64,000 nucleotides of DNA from Pseudoscleropodium purum (GCA_963969395.1 OZ017795.1:4526001-4590000), one strand, 5' to 3'; counted from the first letter of the stretch, positions 1 to 15,000 are shown. Numbers and translations: made by a program. The notes: generated by a model not told the origin, from the sequence alone.

Positions 1-738
1 CAAATTAATGAAATTGAAGTAAATAAGATACATTTTTAAAGATGTAAGCAAAAATATGCAAAAATTCAAGAAAAGACATAGATGTTAAGGGGTTAAAAGG
101 AGTCAAGTGACATGTCCTAATACTCAATGCCTTTAATTTAGAAAGTTTATAGAAATATTGGATCAGTGTCTCAAAATTATGAAACAACTTGAATTGGTTT
201 TCTCTCATGGAGGCTTACAAAAAAAATTAATCATTTTGGGGTTAGGGGTAATAAGTTTATAAAAGTGGCGATTTCTGGTGGTTCTACTGTATCTTCCTAC
301 GACTCCAAATCCAAATGAAAGCAGAGACGAGAATGGATGAAGATCGCATCCACCACTTTCATCCACCGAGCTTTCATCCTGAGACGGGATTAGCCCTCCC
401 CCTAAGGGTCACCTACGACCACGGCCCCATCCACGACCGTGGGGCACGCATACGCATACTTCAAGCAGACATGTCGGTGTAGGGAAACGGAACATTGCGA
501 GGGAGGCGCGATTGACTGCCCTTTCCCGCGATCTCTTCCATCCAGGGTGACGACGGCGACAATTGCATGGGTGCGATTCCCAAGCCGTAGCGGCGGGGGT
601 TTAGAATTAGATTTAGAACAGCAGCATCCCTTCCAATTCGCCCTCATCGCAGTAGGAAAGTCCTTCTTACTCTGTCCTATAGAAGCCCTCGCAATTGGTT
701 TGGTTGCCGAATTTTGAATCGCGGGTCGAGTTTTGGCG
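1..738 (+). other. Upstream region and probable 5' leader of ATG1
   Basis: AT-rich up to about 300, then GC-rich from about 350 to the ATG at 739, as expected for the promoter and 5' leader of the gene that follows. An open frame at 439-717 exists here, but it shows no recognisable domain and is not in frame with ATG1. I cannot place a TATA box or transcription start with confidence. Confidence 0.4.
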
Positions 739-3700
739 ATGGCGGGGCGACTCGGGCTTAGGACTCCTCACCATCATCATGGCAATTCGCACATGGGACA
801 GCACCTGAGCAGCGGCGGGGGCGGGGGGCAGCAGCGCCTGATCGGGGAGTACATTGTGACGCAGCAGATTGGCGCGGGCAGTTTCGCGGTGGTGTGGAAG
901 GCGCATCACAGGCAGCACCCGGGGTTTCAAGTGGCCATCAAGGAGATTGCCACCGAGAGGCTGAACAAGAAGTTGCAGGAGAGTTTGCGGAGCGAGATTG
1001 CCATCTTGCAGCGTACTGATCATCCCAATATCATCCGCTTGCACGACGTCGTCGAGGTGAGTGGGAAGGTTAGGGTTGGGTGTGTGTGTGTCGGGGAACC
1101 CTAATTGGAGAGAGAGAAAGAGAGCAGGGTTTTGGTGTCTTTTGGTTGACGGGGGTGGGGAGGGAGCGGGTGCAGGGTCAGAATAGAATCTATCTGGTGT
1201 TGGAGTACTGCGACGGGGGCGATTTGGCCGCGTACATTCAGTGCTATGGCAAGGTGACGGAAGTGGTGGCTCGGCACTTCATGCGGCAGCTCGGTATGGG
1301 GGTGGTTTGTAAAGGCTGTTCCTGTTTACCAATTTAGGAGATAATTCGGTGGGGCTCTTGCGAGTTGAAGCGGAACCGTGCCTAAATTATTATTGTTGGT
1401 TTGTTTCAGGAGATGGGCTGCAGGTTCTACGGAATAATAACTTGATCCACCGTGACCTTAAGCCTCAGGTTGGTAGAAATTGACTTTCTGCAGTCATGCT
1501 GGTGGAGCTGTAATTTCGTGTTTGCTGGTTATGGATTGGGAATTTAGGGTGCGTCGTCAATTTTCGCTTTGCGTTGATTACCGACGTTGAGTGTCTTTCT
1601 TAATATGGTGTTGTCGGAATTTCTTAAACGTCTCATACAATTCATATATTTTCTTCACTTCATGGGTGTCTGACATCAAATCCTTTCACCGCCTTACAGA
1701 ATCTGCTGCTGTCTACAAACGACGATCATGCTGTGCTAAAGATCGCCGACTTCGGATTTGCTAGGTCACTAATGCCGCAGGGCATGGCGGAGACCTTGTG
1801 TGGCTCTCCTTTGTACATGGCTCCGGAGATTCTTCAGTCAAAGAGATACGATGCAAAGGTAGGCATTCTTTTTCTAGAATTCAGTCTTTAAGGGAAAGAT
1901 CTTTATGTTCTTTGTCAAAGGTGTTTTTTTATGTGGATTGCCAGGGTTTCCGTCGCGCCTTTTGTCGTGTTTTTGCCAGGAGACTGTGCTGCCAGGTTTT
2001 CGCTTGAACGTAACATGCGTGACTGTGATTACATCTGTGGCGTAACATTGGATAACGTTTGTTAGATCGAACGTGCATTTATTGCGCTTTCTTATTTAGT
2101 TGTTACGTTTTTGGTTGAGGTTGCTTATAGGGCAATGTGACACGTCATGACGAGTTTGTTACGTCCAAGGTAACTTCGTGAAATTTTGATGAGTTTTTCG
2201 TATGGGTTTGGTTTGCAAATGTGGGGTCCCTTACAGGCAGATCTTTGGAGTGTGGGTGCTATTCTTTACCAGTTGGTGACAGGACGACCTCCCTTCAGTG
2301 GGAACAACCATGTTCAGGTGATTGCCATGCCTCTTTGGTCTCGTTCAAAACGATGCCTTTTTTCCGCATCCTTGCATCACCTTCTTTGTAACATGAGAGG
2401 AATCGATGAGGACTGCATATTAAGCTGCATTTTAAGTTCTAACATTTGCCCTTGGTGTTTCTGTCTGGATACAGTTGCTTCAAAATATCATAAAGTCGAC
2501 TGAAATTCGATTTCCAGATGAAGTCTCGGCCCAGTTACACCCCGACTGTCTTGACATGTGCCGCAAGTTGCTGCGAAGAGACCCTGGTGTGTCTTACTTT
2601 TCACTCAAAGTAGAGTTGTGTGGAGCAGCAAACATATGTAACTTAGGCTTCCAAGTTGGGGTTTCTGGATTACAGTGCAGCTCAAGGAGAGAGGCTCCTA
2701 GCTATCAAATTCCTTGAATGCAATTTGCTGCGAAAATTCTGTTGAAATCCTGTTTTTGATAATTCAGTAGCTTAGGTATGCTCTCTGACTCTAGTGAAAT
2801 ATTGGACAGTTGAACGATTGGCCTTTGAGGAGTTTTTCGCTCATCCTTTCATGGAAGCAATGAGGTATTCTTTGTTCCTATGTAACTTTAATTTTGCTTA
2901 ACCTGCTCCTAAGCAGATTTTATATGGTCCTAGCTTTGGCTTCAATTATGTTGAAAGTCAATTTTATGTAGTTTAAGAGGGTATCGCTTTCGCTTTCAGA
3001 CCCAAGGCAGAGGATATTCAAGCAGGCGGGAGTACTTCTGGAGGCACTGGTGAAGCAAGCGAAAACTCTGAAGAGAATTGTTTTCAATTTCCACTGGACG
3101 ATGACCAACAAGGCTCTGTAGATGGAAAATCGCCTTTCTCGAGACGTCCCATGTTCACGACGTCACCGACCAGCAGCCCATTCCTTCCGCCCACCGGGAG
3201 GAAAATTGATGCAGATCATTCACCCCCAGCTCGGATGGGCTTTCCTGCTGCAGATCACATTGACGACAGATCTAGAATTCTGTACCATGGCGCCGAAGAA
3301 AGCGCAGAGTTAGAAGCTGATTATCATTCTGGTTCTTCTACTAAAGGTAGGGTACAACTTCCATGGAGCTATCCTTCACACTCCTCATTTTCGCTGTATC
3401 TTACTTCCATATGCACTGCACATTTAGCTTTACTTCTAAAATTTTGAGTTTTATATCTGGTACGACATTCTGTGTTCTAGCAATCGATACCTCTTCATTT
3501 CCTATCTTCGAAGCTAGTGACTGTCTGATTTTATGGGTGCGGATAAGATCTTCCTCCAATTGACAGTATTAGGGACCTATGAGAGCATCATTACTTTTGC
3601 TTGTTCCATGAACAATCAAAGACGATTGTCAATTTTGTGACAATGAAAGCGGAAGGGGACTGTGATGTTCCTGTAACGGGCATCACTTCATGTTATCTAG

Positions 3701-5905
3701 TCTTTTTTTATGTTGTTTTAATGATTCTTCTAAGGTTCTCACCTTTTTTTTCAATTGAGTTTCAGTTTCTCCTCCCGTGATTGCTCGTGCTTATCAGAAG
3801 TCTTCGTATGGGAGACTGAAAGGTGTTTATTTTCTCCCTTGCATTTTGCACAGGGCTTTTTTATGAACCATTCTTTGTTTTATTGGAGGTATATGCTAAC
3901 AGTCTTGAAGCTTTAAGCTTTTTGCGCTCTTTTTATCCGATTGTGTCTCGACGAATACGTTTTATGCATCTATGCATTTTGACTTGGGTCGATGGGTCTT
4001 TCATTATTCATCTTAGCACACTCGTTTCGTTTGTGTTTGCAGGTGCATTGGGAGATTCCATTGACACAATCGAACGGGAGTATGTTCTCGTGACAGCTCC
4101 AATAACCTCGACAGAGAATCTTGCGATGTCGATGAGCGCTTCGGATGTTGGCGGGATCCAGAATTCAGGGAAGGGCATCAATAGTTCCCCTAGTAAAGCA
4201 AACAATGCGAATGTGGGCACAACAAATTCTGGAGGAGTTGGTAGCGGTGCTAGTAATAGTTCAGCTCCATCTCATAGCTCATCAGAGGTTGAAGGCCCTT
4301 CGCAACATCCACCTACGCGACTTTCCTCTCTACAGAGATGCGCACGACTCATTACAGAACTCGCCACAGATAAGGTTGGTTTCTCTATAGTAATAATTTC
4401 ATGTGGTTGAATAATATGATTTATTTTTCTGACATTTGAGAAGACCTCCAGAGAAGGTATATTACCATGATATTTCATGAAATTGATCTGAATGTTTCGG
4501 CCTTCTCAAGTATCTCTTTTTTCATTATTATTCTTCTAATTAATCACATTGAATCAATCCATTTATCCTGTTAGTTAGGATGCAAAATTACTGTGATCTG
4601 CAAGATTAGTGTCACAACAGTTATTTACTTTTCGTAGAAATTAGTACAGTAAAGAAATATTTCAGCCTGCACATGTTTACAATAGTATGAATTTGGTAAA
4701 TTGGTTATGTTACGCACTGATAGGATACATCAGTGTAGTTCGGTCTCCACAGCAAATGTCGGGTTGTTGTGTCAACAGTTAGCATTATTTCAGTTATCCT
4801 CTTTTGGTAACATTCAGTTTCTTGCTGTCAACCTGGCCTTGTCAGAATCGTATTGACATTATTACGCGAACTTGCGAGTACCTTATAATTTGGTTATTGT
4901 TATCTGCAGATGAATGCCGGGCTGGGGCTCGAGTCATTTTCAATTCAGCTTGTGTGTCTAGCAATCTGGAAAGAGGCACTTCGAGTCTGTCAAACTTGGG
5001 CAGAAATCGTTGGTGATTCTGAAAACGCTGGAAGCAGTAAAGGAAGGGGTAGTTCAGAGGATGTTGAAAGCCAGGAAAGATCTGTTGCAAATACTTGTTC
5101 TCTAATGGAACGGGAGTTTGCTTTGGCGGTTGAGCGGGCTGAATCCTTGGCAGTGCATATCAATATTGGCGATGGTAAGTCTGCCGTTCCTGATTATATT
5201 TTTGGTTTCTGCTATATAAGGAAATGTCATTTTGGCCCATCTTAAAGAACATTTGCATACTGAGGGTTATCCTTAGTGGACTAGTGTGGGTGTAGAGTGG
5301 GAGCTGTTGTGAAAGACCAGTGTTGTTTCGCAAGAATAATTCTCCATTATGCATGCCCTCAAAACTATTGGAGTTGATCAATGGGTTGCAGCGTCTGCAG
5401 AGATGCCGGATGCCATGGAGCTTATTTTTCAAACAGCACTTGCCCTCGGCAAGGCTGGCGCGGTACTGAAATATCCGTCTCAACTTCAGATCTTGCACTT
5501 GCTCGCATGAAAATACTCCTACCGTTTGCTTTACTATTTTTCAGAGAATTGCTGTTTTGCTCGTTTATGAAGTTTCTGTTTATCTTTTTTCGCAAGTCCA
5601 CTGTCACTGCGTAGCGCGCTATGGCGTAAGTATCATGGCATGGACATGAATGCGTGTTGTGGTGGGCTTTTTTGTTTTCGCAGGTGGATGAGTTCATGGG
5701 GAGTATGACAAACGCAGCCTCTGCTTATGAGAAGGCTGCTGCACTTCTTTACTTTCTTGTAGTCGAGGCTGCAGCGTTACCAATTCAGCCTCCTCTACTG
5801 CTGTCTGATGTTGACAGGCATCGCCTTCGTCGGTATGCAGATGCTCTGACTGCCCACCAGCATCAGTGCACTGCCGCTGCTCAGGCACGCCAGGCTGAGA
5901 TATGA
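739..5905 (+). CDS. ATG1: ATG1/ULK-type autophagy-initiating serine/threonine kinase (13 exons)
   Basis: Catalytic subunit of the ATG1-ATG13 complex that starts autophagosome formation in the cytosol. Exons: 739-1056, 1176-1293, 1410-1468, 1700-1858, 2237-2317, 2475-2586, 2810-2864, 3000-3346, 3766-3822, 4043-4374, 4910-5174, 5392-5462 and 5684-5905. They sum to 2196 bp (731 codons plus stop) with all phases consistent. The kinase domain spans about residues 38-300: Gly-loop [14 protein letters not shown] lysine 68, HRDLKPQN with Asp161, DFG Asp182, and the GSPLYMAPE activation segment, so it looks active. A Ser/Gly-rich linker (about 300-530) leads to conserved C-terminal helices typical of the ATG1 tandem MIT region that binds ATG13, including the stretch [10 protein letters not shown]. 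The start is the ATG at 739, after which a His/Gly-rich N-terminus precedes the kinase. The acceptor of exon 12 could also be 5401, which removes three residues. Length matches plant ATG1 (about 630-730 residues). Confidence 0.95.
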
Positions 5906-7000
5906 GAAGCTCAAGTTTGAAGCCTGGGTTTCGTGGAGGGAGGCCTACTGATTCTGGGCGATTGCCATGTCTCTGTTTAGGAACTTTGACGCTTTGGGTC
6001 TGTACATTTGTTCTCTCAAAATTGAATTTGGATCGCTAGGCAAAAATACGCGAGCCAATAGTAACACTAACTTGGAATTATGACTATGTTAATCGACACA
6101 AGAAGGAAGATGCGGAAGGAAAAGATACCGTATTGTCCTTTGAGGCGGATCAGCAATGAAGCTGATTTTGAATTACAAGGCTACGACTGACAGCATCATG
6201 ATGTGGTAGTCTATCTTTTCGAAGCTGCATGAAAGAAGGTTAGTAGTCTCTGCTCAACTGCGAGGCCCAACTGCAAGGCCCATCTAGAGACGAACTGAAG
6301 CCGGAGATTGAAAGTACTAGCTGCACCATTCATGTCTTTTGAAGTGTCCAGTCTAATCACTCCTGGCAATAGAATGAGAATGATTAATGCAGCTAGAGGT
6401 GGTTGTACATAGATAGGATGAGGTGATTGTTAATTAGTTAGAGTTTTGAACTACATTACAGTTCTCTGTCATTATCCTTAATCAAAGACATGTAACTTGC
6501 GCCCGGGCATACATCTTTAGGGTCTAGAACTGGGTTGGATGTGATCTGTTCATCTGAATTGCACTCACATACTTCAGCATGGGCATGTGAGTGGGTGCAG
6601 CTGGTTGAGGATCTCTGTAGTACTCAGTTCGTGATATGCCTATTTCATGTGTATCGGTGGCGGCCTTTTATTCTTTGTATAGAAATTTGCCTACCTATTC
6701 TTTATGTTTCTAATGACGTATATTGTCTACAGTACGAAGTCTCTTGCCCAAGTTGCAAATAATTCTGCTTTTGGTATTGGTCTTGGTGAATATATCAAAG
6801 CTTTCTGAGATGTCTGTCTTTAAATTCTGTAAAGTTTGTTAGCATAGTTTTGTTCTACGTGGTGCTCTGTGCAATAAATTATGAGGTTGCATTCAGCGCA
6901 ATAGCGATTGCTCATTCTGCAGCTTTTCGAAGGAGGCGCAGATTATTGTCCACTAACAGGAACCCCAGTAGATCTGGAAACGGGGAGAGTTTCCGTAATG
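5906..7000 (+). other. ATG1 3' UTR and downstream spacer
   Basis: Moderate-GC sequence directly after the ATG1 stop. It probably holds the 3' UTR, but no single polyadenylation site can be chosen by eye. A short open frame at 6535-6762 shows no domain and starts in this untranslated stretch. No further gene is supported. Confidence 0.35.
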
Positions 7001-10000
7001 TGCCTTCTTTCAGGATGTGTTAGCCCAAGCTTGTCCTACAGATCCATTCAATTTTAAGAATTCGAAAATTCATCTCGGGAACTTATGAAATATCACGTGG
7101 ATGTCCGTGTCCCTCCATTGATGGGAATTGGAAGGTTTAGGTGTTGTTTGGTGTGAAGTGAATTAGGGAAAATTCTATATTGTTTGACATAATCCCAAAA
7201 TTCAACCTGCACCAAAAAAACAAAGAATTCAAGGATAAACAACCCTACTATGTCTATTTCCACTCTCGGCGTGTGTCGCAATCCTGATGCCAATTCTAAA
7301 TTGATGACATTCCCTCGTCCCTTTGAAATTGACCTAACAAATCGCTACAACACAGTTTAAGACCATAGTGTGCAATTCTTATCCTGGTGAGAGCATCGGT
7401 TGAAAGTTTCAACGATCACAACGCAAATTGAACGCTGTCATCCCTACGGCTCCTCCCTGGTGATCGATCACCTCTGCAATGCTTTCGCAAGAATTCACAG
7501 CAATTTGCACAACAGTTCGGAACACTGAAGAATTTGGATTGAGAATTCCTATCCTCAAGTCCCCGACTGAGCCGAACGGTGCTGCCTCACAGGAAGTTCA
7601 GTACCAGTTGTGGTAATCCAGCAATTGAAACGCTGCGCTAGGTAAGAATGAACACAGAATTTCCAGCTTCGATTCAGGACAAAAAATCAACCCAACCCTA
7701 GAAATTAAATTCCTCACTGAAAGCACCGTTGTGGAGAATTCACATGCGCAACTGAATCAGTAACGGCGATGTGCACAGAGGAATTCAGCATCAGCTGCAG
7801 AAACCCAACAACAACATTACATTCCAGTTGCGTTGTAATAAACCCTGAAAACACAAACTCTTGTCACTAGCTACTCTAAAAAAGTATCATCGATTCTATT
7901 GCATGGAATATACCAATATTCGATATTCAAAAAGACATTCTTGTAGACCTGTAGAAGGCATTTTCGTAGGCTGGCTATTGTAGCTTTTGCTTATGACATG
8001 AAGTTGACTTTCTCGGTATGAAGTTGACCTCACTAATAGGAAGTCGACCTCCTAAAGTGTACACTGGCCAAAAGTTCCATTTACTATATTCAATTGATAC
8101 TGTGTTAAAGTGACTCAATTATGAGTATGTGTAAATGGCAAGTCCTTGCACGAGACACTGCCAACCTTCTAAGGAATGAGTTAGCCGATTGATGCCATAA
8201 CCAACATCTTTTTTGTAGGCCAAAAAAAATTGTGAGAGTTTGTGAATGTAAAGAAAGTACACCCATAATCAATACTAATAGCGACTAAATATACTTACTA
8301 TGACAAGACATAAGTTATTGGCTCTAGGCAAAAATGGAGGAGGCATTGCATTGATAGAGGCTACTTTGAGGTAGTTTGAATAGCCTACCTTATGTGAAAA
8401 GTGATTCAATGTTATAAGGACAAAGTCAATGTGCACAGAGAAATAGTTTTGAATATACAGAGATATAAAAATATCCTTCCTTGTCTAGGATAGAAAGGTT
8501 TTGTAAGAGAGTGAAGTGGTTTAGAGTTAGTTTTGTAATCATAATGAAAACTAACTAAAGTGATAAGACTTCTTTGGAAATAATTCTTTTTTTCCTGTCA
8601 AAACTTTTCATTTTTTTTACAATCAATTAGATCTTCTTTTCAATACATTCAAGTTGAATTTTGATGTTTACATCTTATTAATTTAACCATTTGAATTCTT
8701 TTATGTTCTAAGCATATAGCTTGTAAGCTATTTTATCCATAGGAATATCATCAAAACCTCATGGTAAAATAGGATGATTGCAAAAGAAAACTCAATTATT
8801 GAACCACTAACCTTGTATGTTGAAGAGTTAAAAAAATTTTAAAGGCAACTTTGAGAATAATGATGCATTGTACTTGAAATTAATACCCAAGGTGGATATG
8901 TCCATTTTAAATTTAAGTCTAATCTTTTATTATTTCCTAAAATTCAATTGATAGAAAAGATTAATTTTAATAATATATCCCACTTGCAAATTTAGAGTTT
9001 TGAAGTATTATCCTCTAAAGGATTAGAAGCCCATTTTCAAGTTTTTGACAATTTAGAGAGGTTTTATTGACTTCTTATTTAAAAAAATTTGCATGGATTT
9101 TTTGAAGATACTAATTCCATATTGGCTACATGCAAATCTAGGTTTTACATCAATGCGATAAGAATTATAAAACTTAAATAAATTCTTTTGATGTCAATGT
9201 CAAAGTGTAAAGCTAAAAATTGATTGCATAATTTTCTTGTTTACATATATTGATATCTACTCAAGAACATTTGATTTGTATTTCTATTTTTATTATAATG
9301 AGATGAAAGTTAAAAGAATTTTTGTTTTGAGACAATGAAGATAAGTAGAAAGAATATATAAAATTGTTTTTTGAACTCAATTTTAAAAAATTCCAAATAA
9401 AAACAAATCATTGGATAAGTATTGCTCTCTAGAAAATTTTTGCTACAAGATTTTTTAATTCTCAATTTCTTGTTAGTCATTGGTGATTTAAGTTTTTATT
9501 TAATCATGTACCACCTTTTACTTTATAATTTAATATTATGATGAATATGAAATCTTTCTATGTGAGAATATATGTTGGAGGAATGTTAATTTGTAGACTT
9601 CTTTACAACATAGACTTAATTTTCATTGTTTTCTTTACAATAGAAATAATAAATCATTTGCTTATACTTTCTTCACAATAGTCTATAATTATGGGAAAAA
9701 AATTGCTCTATGTTTAAGTTTTAATTCTTTAGAAGTGGATATAGAATTGTATTTTAAACTCCTAAAAAAAAGAGTGATGTACATTCAAATTCAATATTCT
9801 ATAATTATCAAATAAAATATAGAATAAAAATTATATAATAAGATAAATATTAAATGGTCATTTCTACTATTACTATTACCTACATTAGACCATTATTTCT
9901 ATAGTTGTTTTTGAAACACAAATCTAATATAATTATGGCCATTACAAAGCAAGTTCCATTCATACAAAAACTATAATATGTATTTAGGAATTCATGCTTT

Positions 10001-10453
10001 AAGCATTATTTCAACAAAGCTATAATAAACATTAAAAGGCAATTCCAATTAAAATTAGTTTTTAAAAATTGTCTAAAATGAGATGTACAAACAGTTCTCC
10101 ATTGATAATATAAACCACTATAAATATGAATTTAGTAAAACTCCAAAAGAAAAATTATATTATTTGATTCTAGGATTGTAAATTTTGGCCTACAACTTGC
10201 CACAAAGAAAACTTGCACTTCTACTTTTCATTGGTCACTTGGACTATAACTTTGCAAAGGTGCAAAATTTATAACCATTTCTAATGCAAAATTGTTTTAA
10301 AAACTTATTCTATTTTCATAAGAAAAACATGGCTAAATAAGGCTCCTTGTGGATTTAAATAGAATTTCAATGTGATATTTTGACTAAAACTAGCCAATTA
10401 TTGGAATTAACTTTGAGTAGTTTATTCTTGGGATTGGAACATATTCCAAAGCT

Positions 10454-10801
10454 TCACAAATCTTCATTGATGCCATCACTAGGCCCAACCCTGGACCTAT
10501 TAAACCATCGCTCTTTCAATTGGCACCACTTGCTTTTTCTTTGTGGCATGAGAGCTGGACATGTGAGTTTGTGTATTTCAGCATCTATGTATCTTTGACA
10601 CAAATAACCAATGTATGCATACACCCTCTTGTTCTTTTCATCATGTTCCCACTTCATAGATTTCATGTCATATGCCAATGTTTCCTTCTCTTTGGTAAGT
10701 TCCTCCACTCTCTTTTCCAACACACCATTCTTTTGTTCAAGAGCCTCCACATTTTGCTCTAGTAGCAAAATCTCCCTTTTCATCATACTTAAGTCTTCCA
10801 T
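10454..10801 (-). CDS. Hypothetical coiled-coil ORF
   Basis: I do not recognise this protein. The open frame extends upstream to 10837, but the first ATG is at 10801 and gives 115 codons. Residues about 1-60 show a clear heptad pattern rich in Leu, Glu and Lys (for example EILLLEQNVEALEQ), which predicts a parallel coiled coil. The C-terminal half is basic and contains Cys and Trp (SKWCQLKERWF). It stands alone in AT-rich DNA with no visible partner exons. It could be a captured or degenerate exon, part of a transposon structural protein, or a chance frame. Confidence 0.3.
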   Translation of the reverse strand: MEDLSMMKREILLLEQNVEALEQKNGVLEKRVEELTKEKETLAYDMKSMKWEHDEKNKRVYAYIGYLCQRYIDAEIHKLTCPALMPQRKSKWCQLKERWFNRSRVGPSDGINEDL

Positions 10802-13800
10802 AGAATGATCTACTTTTACAAAATCTTTACAAAACAAATAGACTCACAAATAACTCCTCTAATCTACTTTGGTAAAAACATCCCAAAATAAGAATCTTAT
10901 TAATAAGTCTATTATTATTCACAAATATATTGAAGAGACAAAATAATAATGATAGTAATGGGGCTAATAACTTTTTATAGGCCTCTTCACTATGTCTAAT
11001 TGCTTTTTACTTTTACCTTCTAATTATATTAATTTAAAAGTAAATCATCTTTTATTTTACTCTCAAGATTTGATTCACAATTTAGTAGTTGAGCCAAGTG
11101 GACAATTTGGCATGGAATTCTACAAGGTCAAAAATTATAAATTTAAAGTAGTAGGAATAGTCTAAATTGTGAGAATTCCAATTTTAATTTTTTTTAATGA
11201 TAATTTTAAAAAATAAGAAGAATTTCAATTTTTTTAAATTAATTTCTTTTCCCTTTTCAATTGGGATATCTATAGTTGCCAAAAGAACAAGAGCTTGTTG
11301 GGCACCACAATATAGTCCTTGGCAAGGATATGTATACAAACAACATATTTCTTGGACTTCCAATCTGTGGGATAGAAGATATCAAGCTTCAAAGAATTTT
11401 TACCTAAATTTAGAAAAAAATGTGAAAGACAAAATCTTCCAATTCAACATTTTGTCTTTTACTTAATAAAATTTAGTCAATCTATATAATCAACCAATAT
11501 AATATTGAAAATATAAATAGTATGTGACAATCTGAGAGCAAGTTAATTTGTTATCTCTAAAATTATAGAAAGAAAATAAGAAGAAAGAAGAATTCCTTTG
11601 AAATATTATAATTTTACCTTTATTTTTAATTTATAAATGTAAAATATTTATATAACCAATAAAATGTTGATTTATAACATTACAAATATGAGTGAAATTA
11701 TGAATACAAAAAATTAGAATAATAATAAATAGATGAAAATAAAAAATTTAAGAAAAGTTGTTTTTTAAAACTATTTAACCTATCTTTACTTTATAAATGT
11801 GAGATATTTAAGTCATTTATAAATGAAATATTTATATGTGGCGTCATGGCTACAAATCTACAATATTTAGAGTTTTTGTAATTTAAACAAAGGGAATTGG
11901 AATGAAGTATTAAAAAATCATATATGTTATAACTAAAGGGTTGTGTATTAATTATGCTACTACAATTATAGAAACAACTAGGAAAAATGACTTATTATTA
12001 AATATTGAATTTAAAAAATAATTAATAGAAATTAAAAATCGGATGAAATTATAATTTAAAAATAATTTAAAACATTTAGAATGATAAAAATACCCTAATT
12101 TTTATATGGAAAAAAAGTTTTGTAGTAAAATGAATTGATTTTATACAAATTAGCTTTTGTAATAAGAACAAAGACAAATAAAGATGCCTACAAAGATGAT
12201 ATCTTGACTTTTTTAGAAATAACTCTTGATTTAGGGTGAAATTTTTTTATTTTTTGAAAGTCAATTCAAGGGTGAATTTTTTTTTTATGTTTTTACCAAT
12301 CTTTATTAATCTAATGACATGGAAAGGTTCATGTTCCAAATATATAACTAGTTAGCTATCAAATCTATAAGAAAAATATTAGGACTATAAAGTTAAACAA
12401 ATAAATATATTCAAAATTTTATAATAGAAATAAAATAAAATAAATTATTTACTAATAATGTAAAGATGATTTATTATTCAAAGTGGTGCCATTCTTGAAC
12501 TTTCTCCTCTCTATACAATGAAGCAAGTATTGTACATTGCATCACAAACTTTCTACCCAACAACTACTTGGTTGCTTTCATTGAGGCAATCTTAAGTAAG
12601 TTGCTTAAATGACAATATACTATTATCTTGCATGCAACATATATAGCTTATATTAGATGACCAAACAAAATATTTATTGAAGCTCGCACTTGAATACTAT
12701 ACATAAATTGTATATGATTATTATCAAATTATGTTACTTGAAATTGCAATTTATGATGTTGATTTGATTTACTTGAAAGAAAAAAATGCAAGATTTCATG
12801 CATTAATTAAGTTTGGGATTATTGCCTCTTTGGTAGGGATAAATGAGCACCTTGTGTAAAGTCCATTTTTTGATAGTTTACCATTTAGTAAAACTCATTT
12901 GCTTGCTTCAACATTTGTTTTTGAAAATACTATCATCCAAAGCTTCAACCCAAATAGGATATTCTCATCCATTTGGATACTAAAGTGGCTCCATAAATTT
13001 TCTATATGGTGCAATAAAAAGTCAAAGCCTCCAAACAAATGAATGGCCTTTTGCCATGTATATAAACCACATGGTTGTATTAGTTTAGATTTATAAAGTT
13101 GTTACTTTCCAATTCAAAGAGTATGATTCCAATTCCACATTGAGCTATCAAAACATGGACCTCAGCACAATCTCCACTATTTAGCATATTTCAATAGTAC
13201 TAAATCAGGAATATGAATAGAATTTGCAATTTGCCCAGGGGCAATTTGGGTTCTACAATTACTTACTTGTATAGGGAACAATGTCTACAAGTTCAAAGTG
13301 TCATGCTAGATGCTATATTAGTAGTCATTTCTAGGCCTTGGGGGGATAATATGGATTTAGATTTTAGACTAGCCAAATGGGTTCAATTTGAATCCATGGG
13401 GGTAGGCTAAATTTTTGGATTACTTAGAGGTGTGAACATGGATATTTGAGGGCCGAAATAGGTGGTTATAACCTTTGGCCAACCCCTTTTTTTTCCATTC
13501 TCTTCAAGTCTTGCATGTGTAGTATTTTAGAGTTGATTAGAATTGATAGGAATTGGAGCATGTGACAAAAATTGATGGTATTTTCAGTCTATTACTAATG
13601 TAACCCCTTGATTCCACTTGATTTTGCAAGACTAATCATATTGAGATAAAGTAGAATCTTGATTTAGGAATGTAAGTAGCTAATTATTGAATGATAGTTC
13701 ATTTATGCTTAAGTTTGTTCATGTGTGGATTTGTTGTTAAGCACATGCATTGTGTTCTTTCACTTAATATGATTCTACTTCATGACACTTTATATTGGTG

Positions 13801-15000
13801 ACGTGGAGTGAAAGATTTGAAAATGCAAGAAATGCTAATTTTTGTGCAACCTTTCTTATAAGGTAGAACACCATATTCCAAGTTTCTTTAAAAAAATTCC
13901 TTTTTTTTTGTTATCAAGAATCATAAGAAATTATTTTTTATTGATTACCTTTTAGGAGAAAAAACCTCAAAGGAAAATAAATTATCGCCCAAAAAAATTT
14001 GAATTTTTTAATCCAACAATGATCTTTAGGGCACAACTACTTGTAGCCAAAATTTGGGAGTAACCTTTGTGATTTCTATATTGATGTATTATAGGGTCTA
14101 CTTTGCAACTATAGAGCACCTATAGAGATTAGAGGCACGACAACTAAAATGGTGAATTGAAGCCACGTCAAAAATTGTATAATGAAACCAAGACAAAATG
14201 GTAGAATGAAGCCAAGATGAAAAGAATGAAATTTCAAAGTTACAAGATTAGAACCCTAAAAGATATTGTGGGAACCATGGTGATCAATTGCAAGATACAC
14301 TTATACTATTTTATGTCACATTGTGCATGTTGATTTATTTTTTGCCCATAACTTTTGTTTTATGATTCCAAATGACTTAAGATTTCTTAGTAATGTACTC
14401 ATGACTATTACACATATATATATTATCATTCTCAAAAATGTTTTATTGTCTAAAAAAACCTTCAATTTTTATCACACTTGCCAAATTTAGGATTGTTGTT
14501 GTTTAGACAATACTATTTACTATCTAGAAAAACATATTACAAGTGAAAATTTAGAGAGGATGGTCTTTTAATAGAGTTACAAGCTAATGATTAAAAGAAT
14601 TCTAAATAGTTAATTGTATAATGACTGTATCAAGAAGTCTTTAGAGTGGGCTTCCTTTTGCTTGCATTTTGATATACGTAAAATATTATTTTGGTGGTTC
14701 TTTTGGTAAATGACTATCTCCATAGAATTTTTACAAATGACCAATTTTAATTTTTAATTTTAAAACATCAAAGTATCTATTTTTGAGATTTTACACTTTT
14801 TAGTTCTTCTACTTACACAATTTTTCTATGCTTTATCTTCCTAGGGTATAATCTTCAATCTTAAAGGTTTATGCAATAGCCATATTTTTTTCAAATCAAT
14901 TTTTTTTTCAAATTTTAAATTATTCTAAAAAAATAAGTATGAGTAATGTGAAAAATTGAATATGCAATAAAATCAACAAGTTATTCTTGCAATCATCCAT

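Noticed and set aside
439..717. 92-codon plus-strand frame before ATG1
   Set aside because: No domain, different frame from ATG1, and located in the expected promoter/leader.
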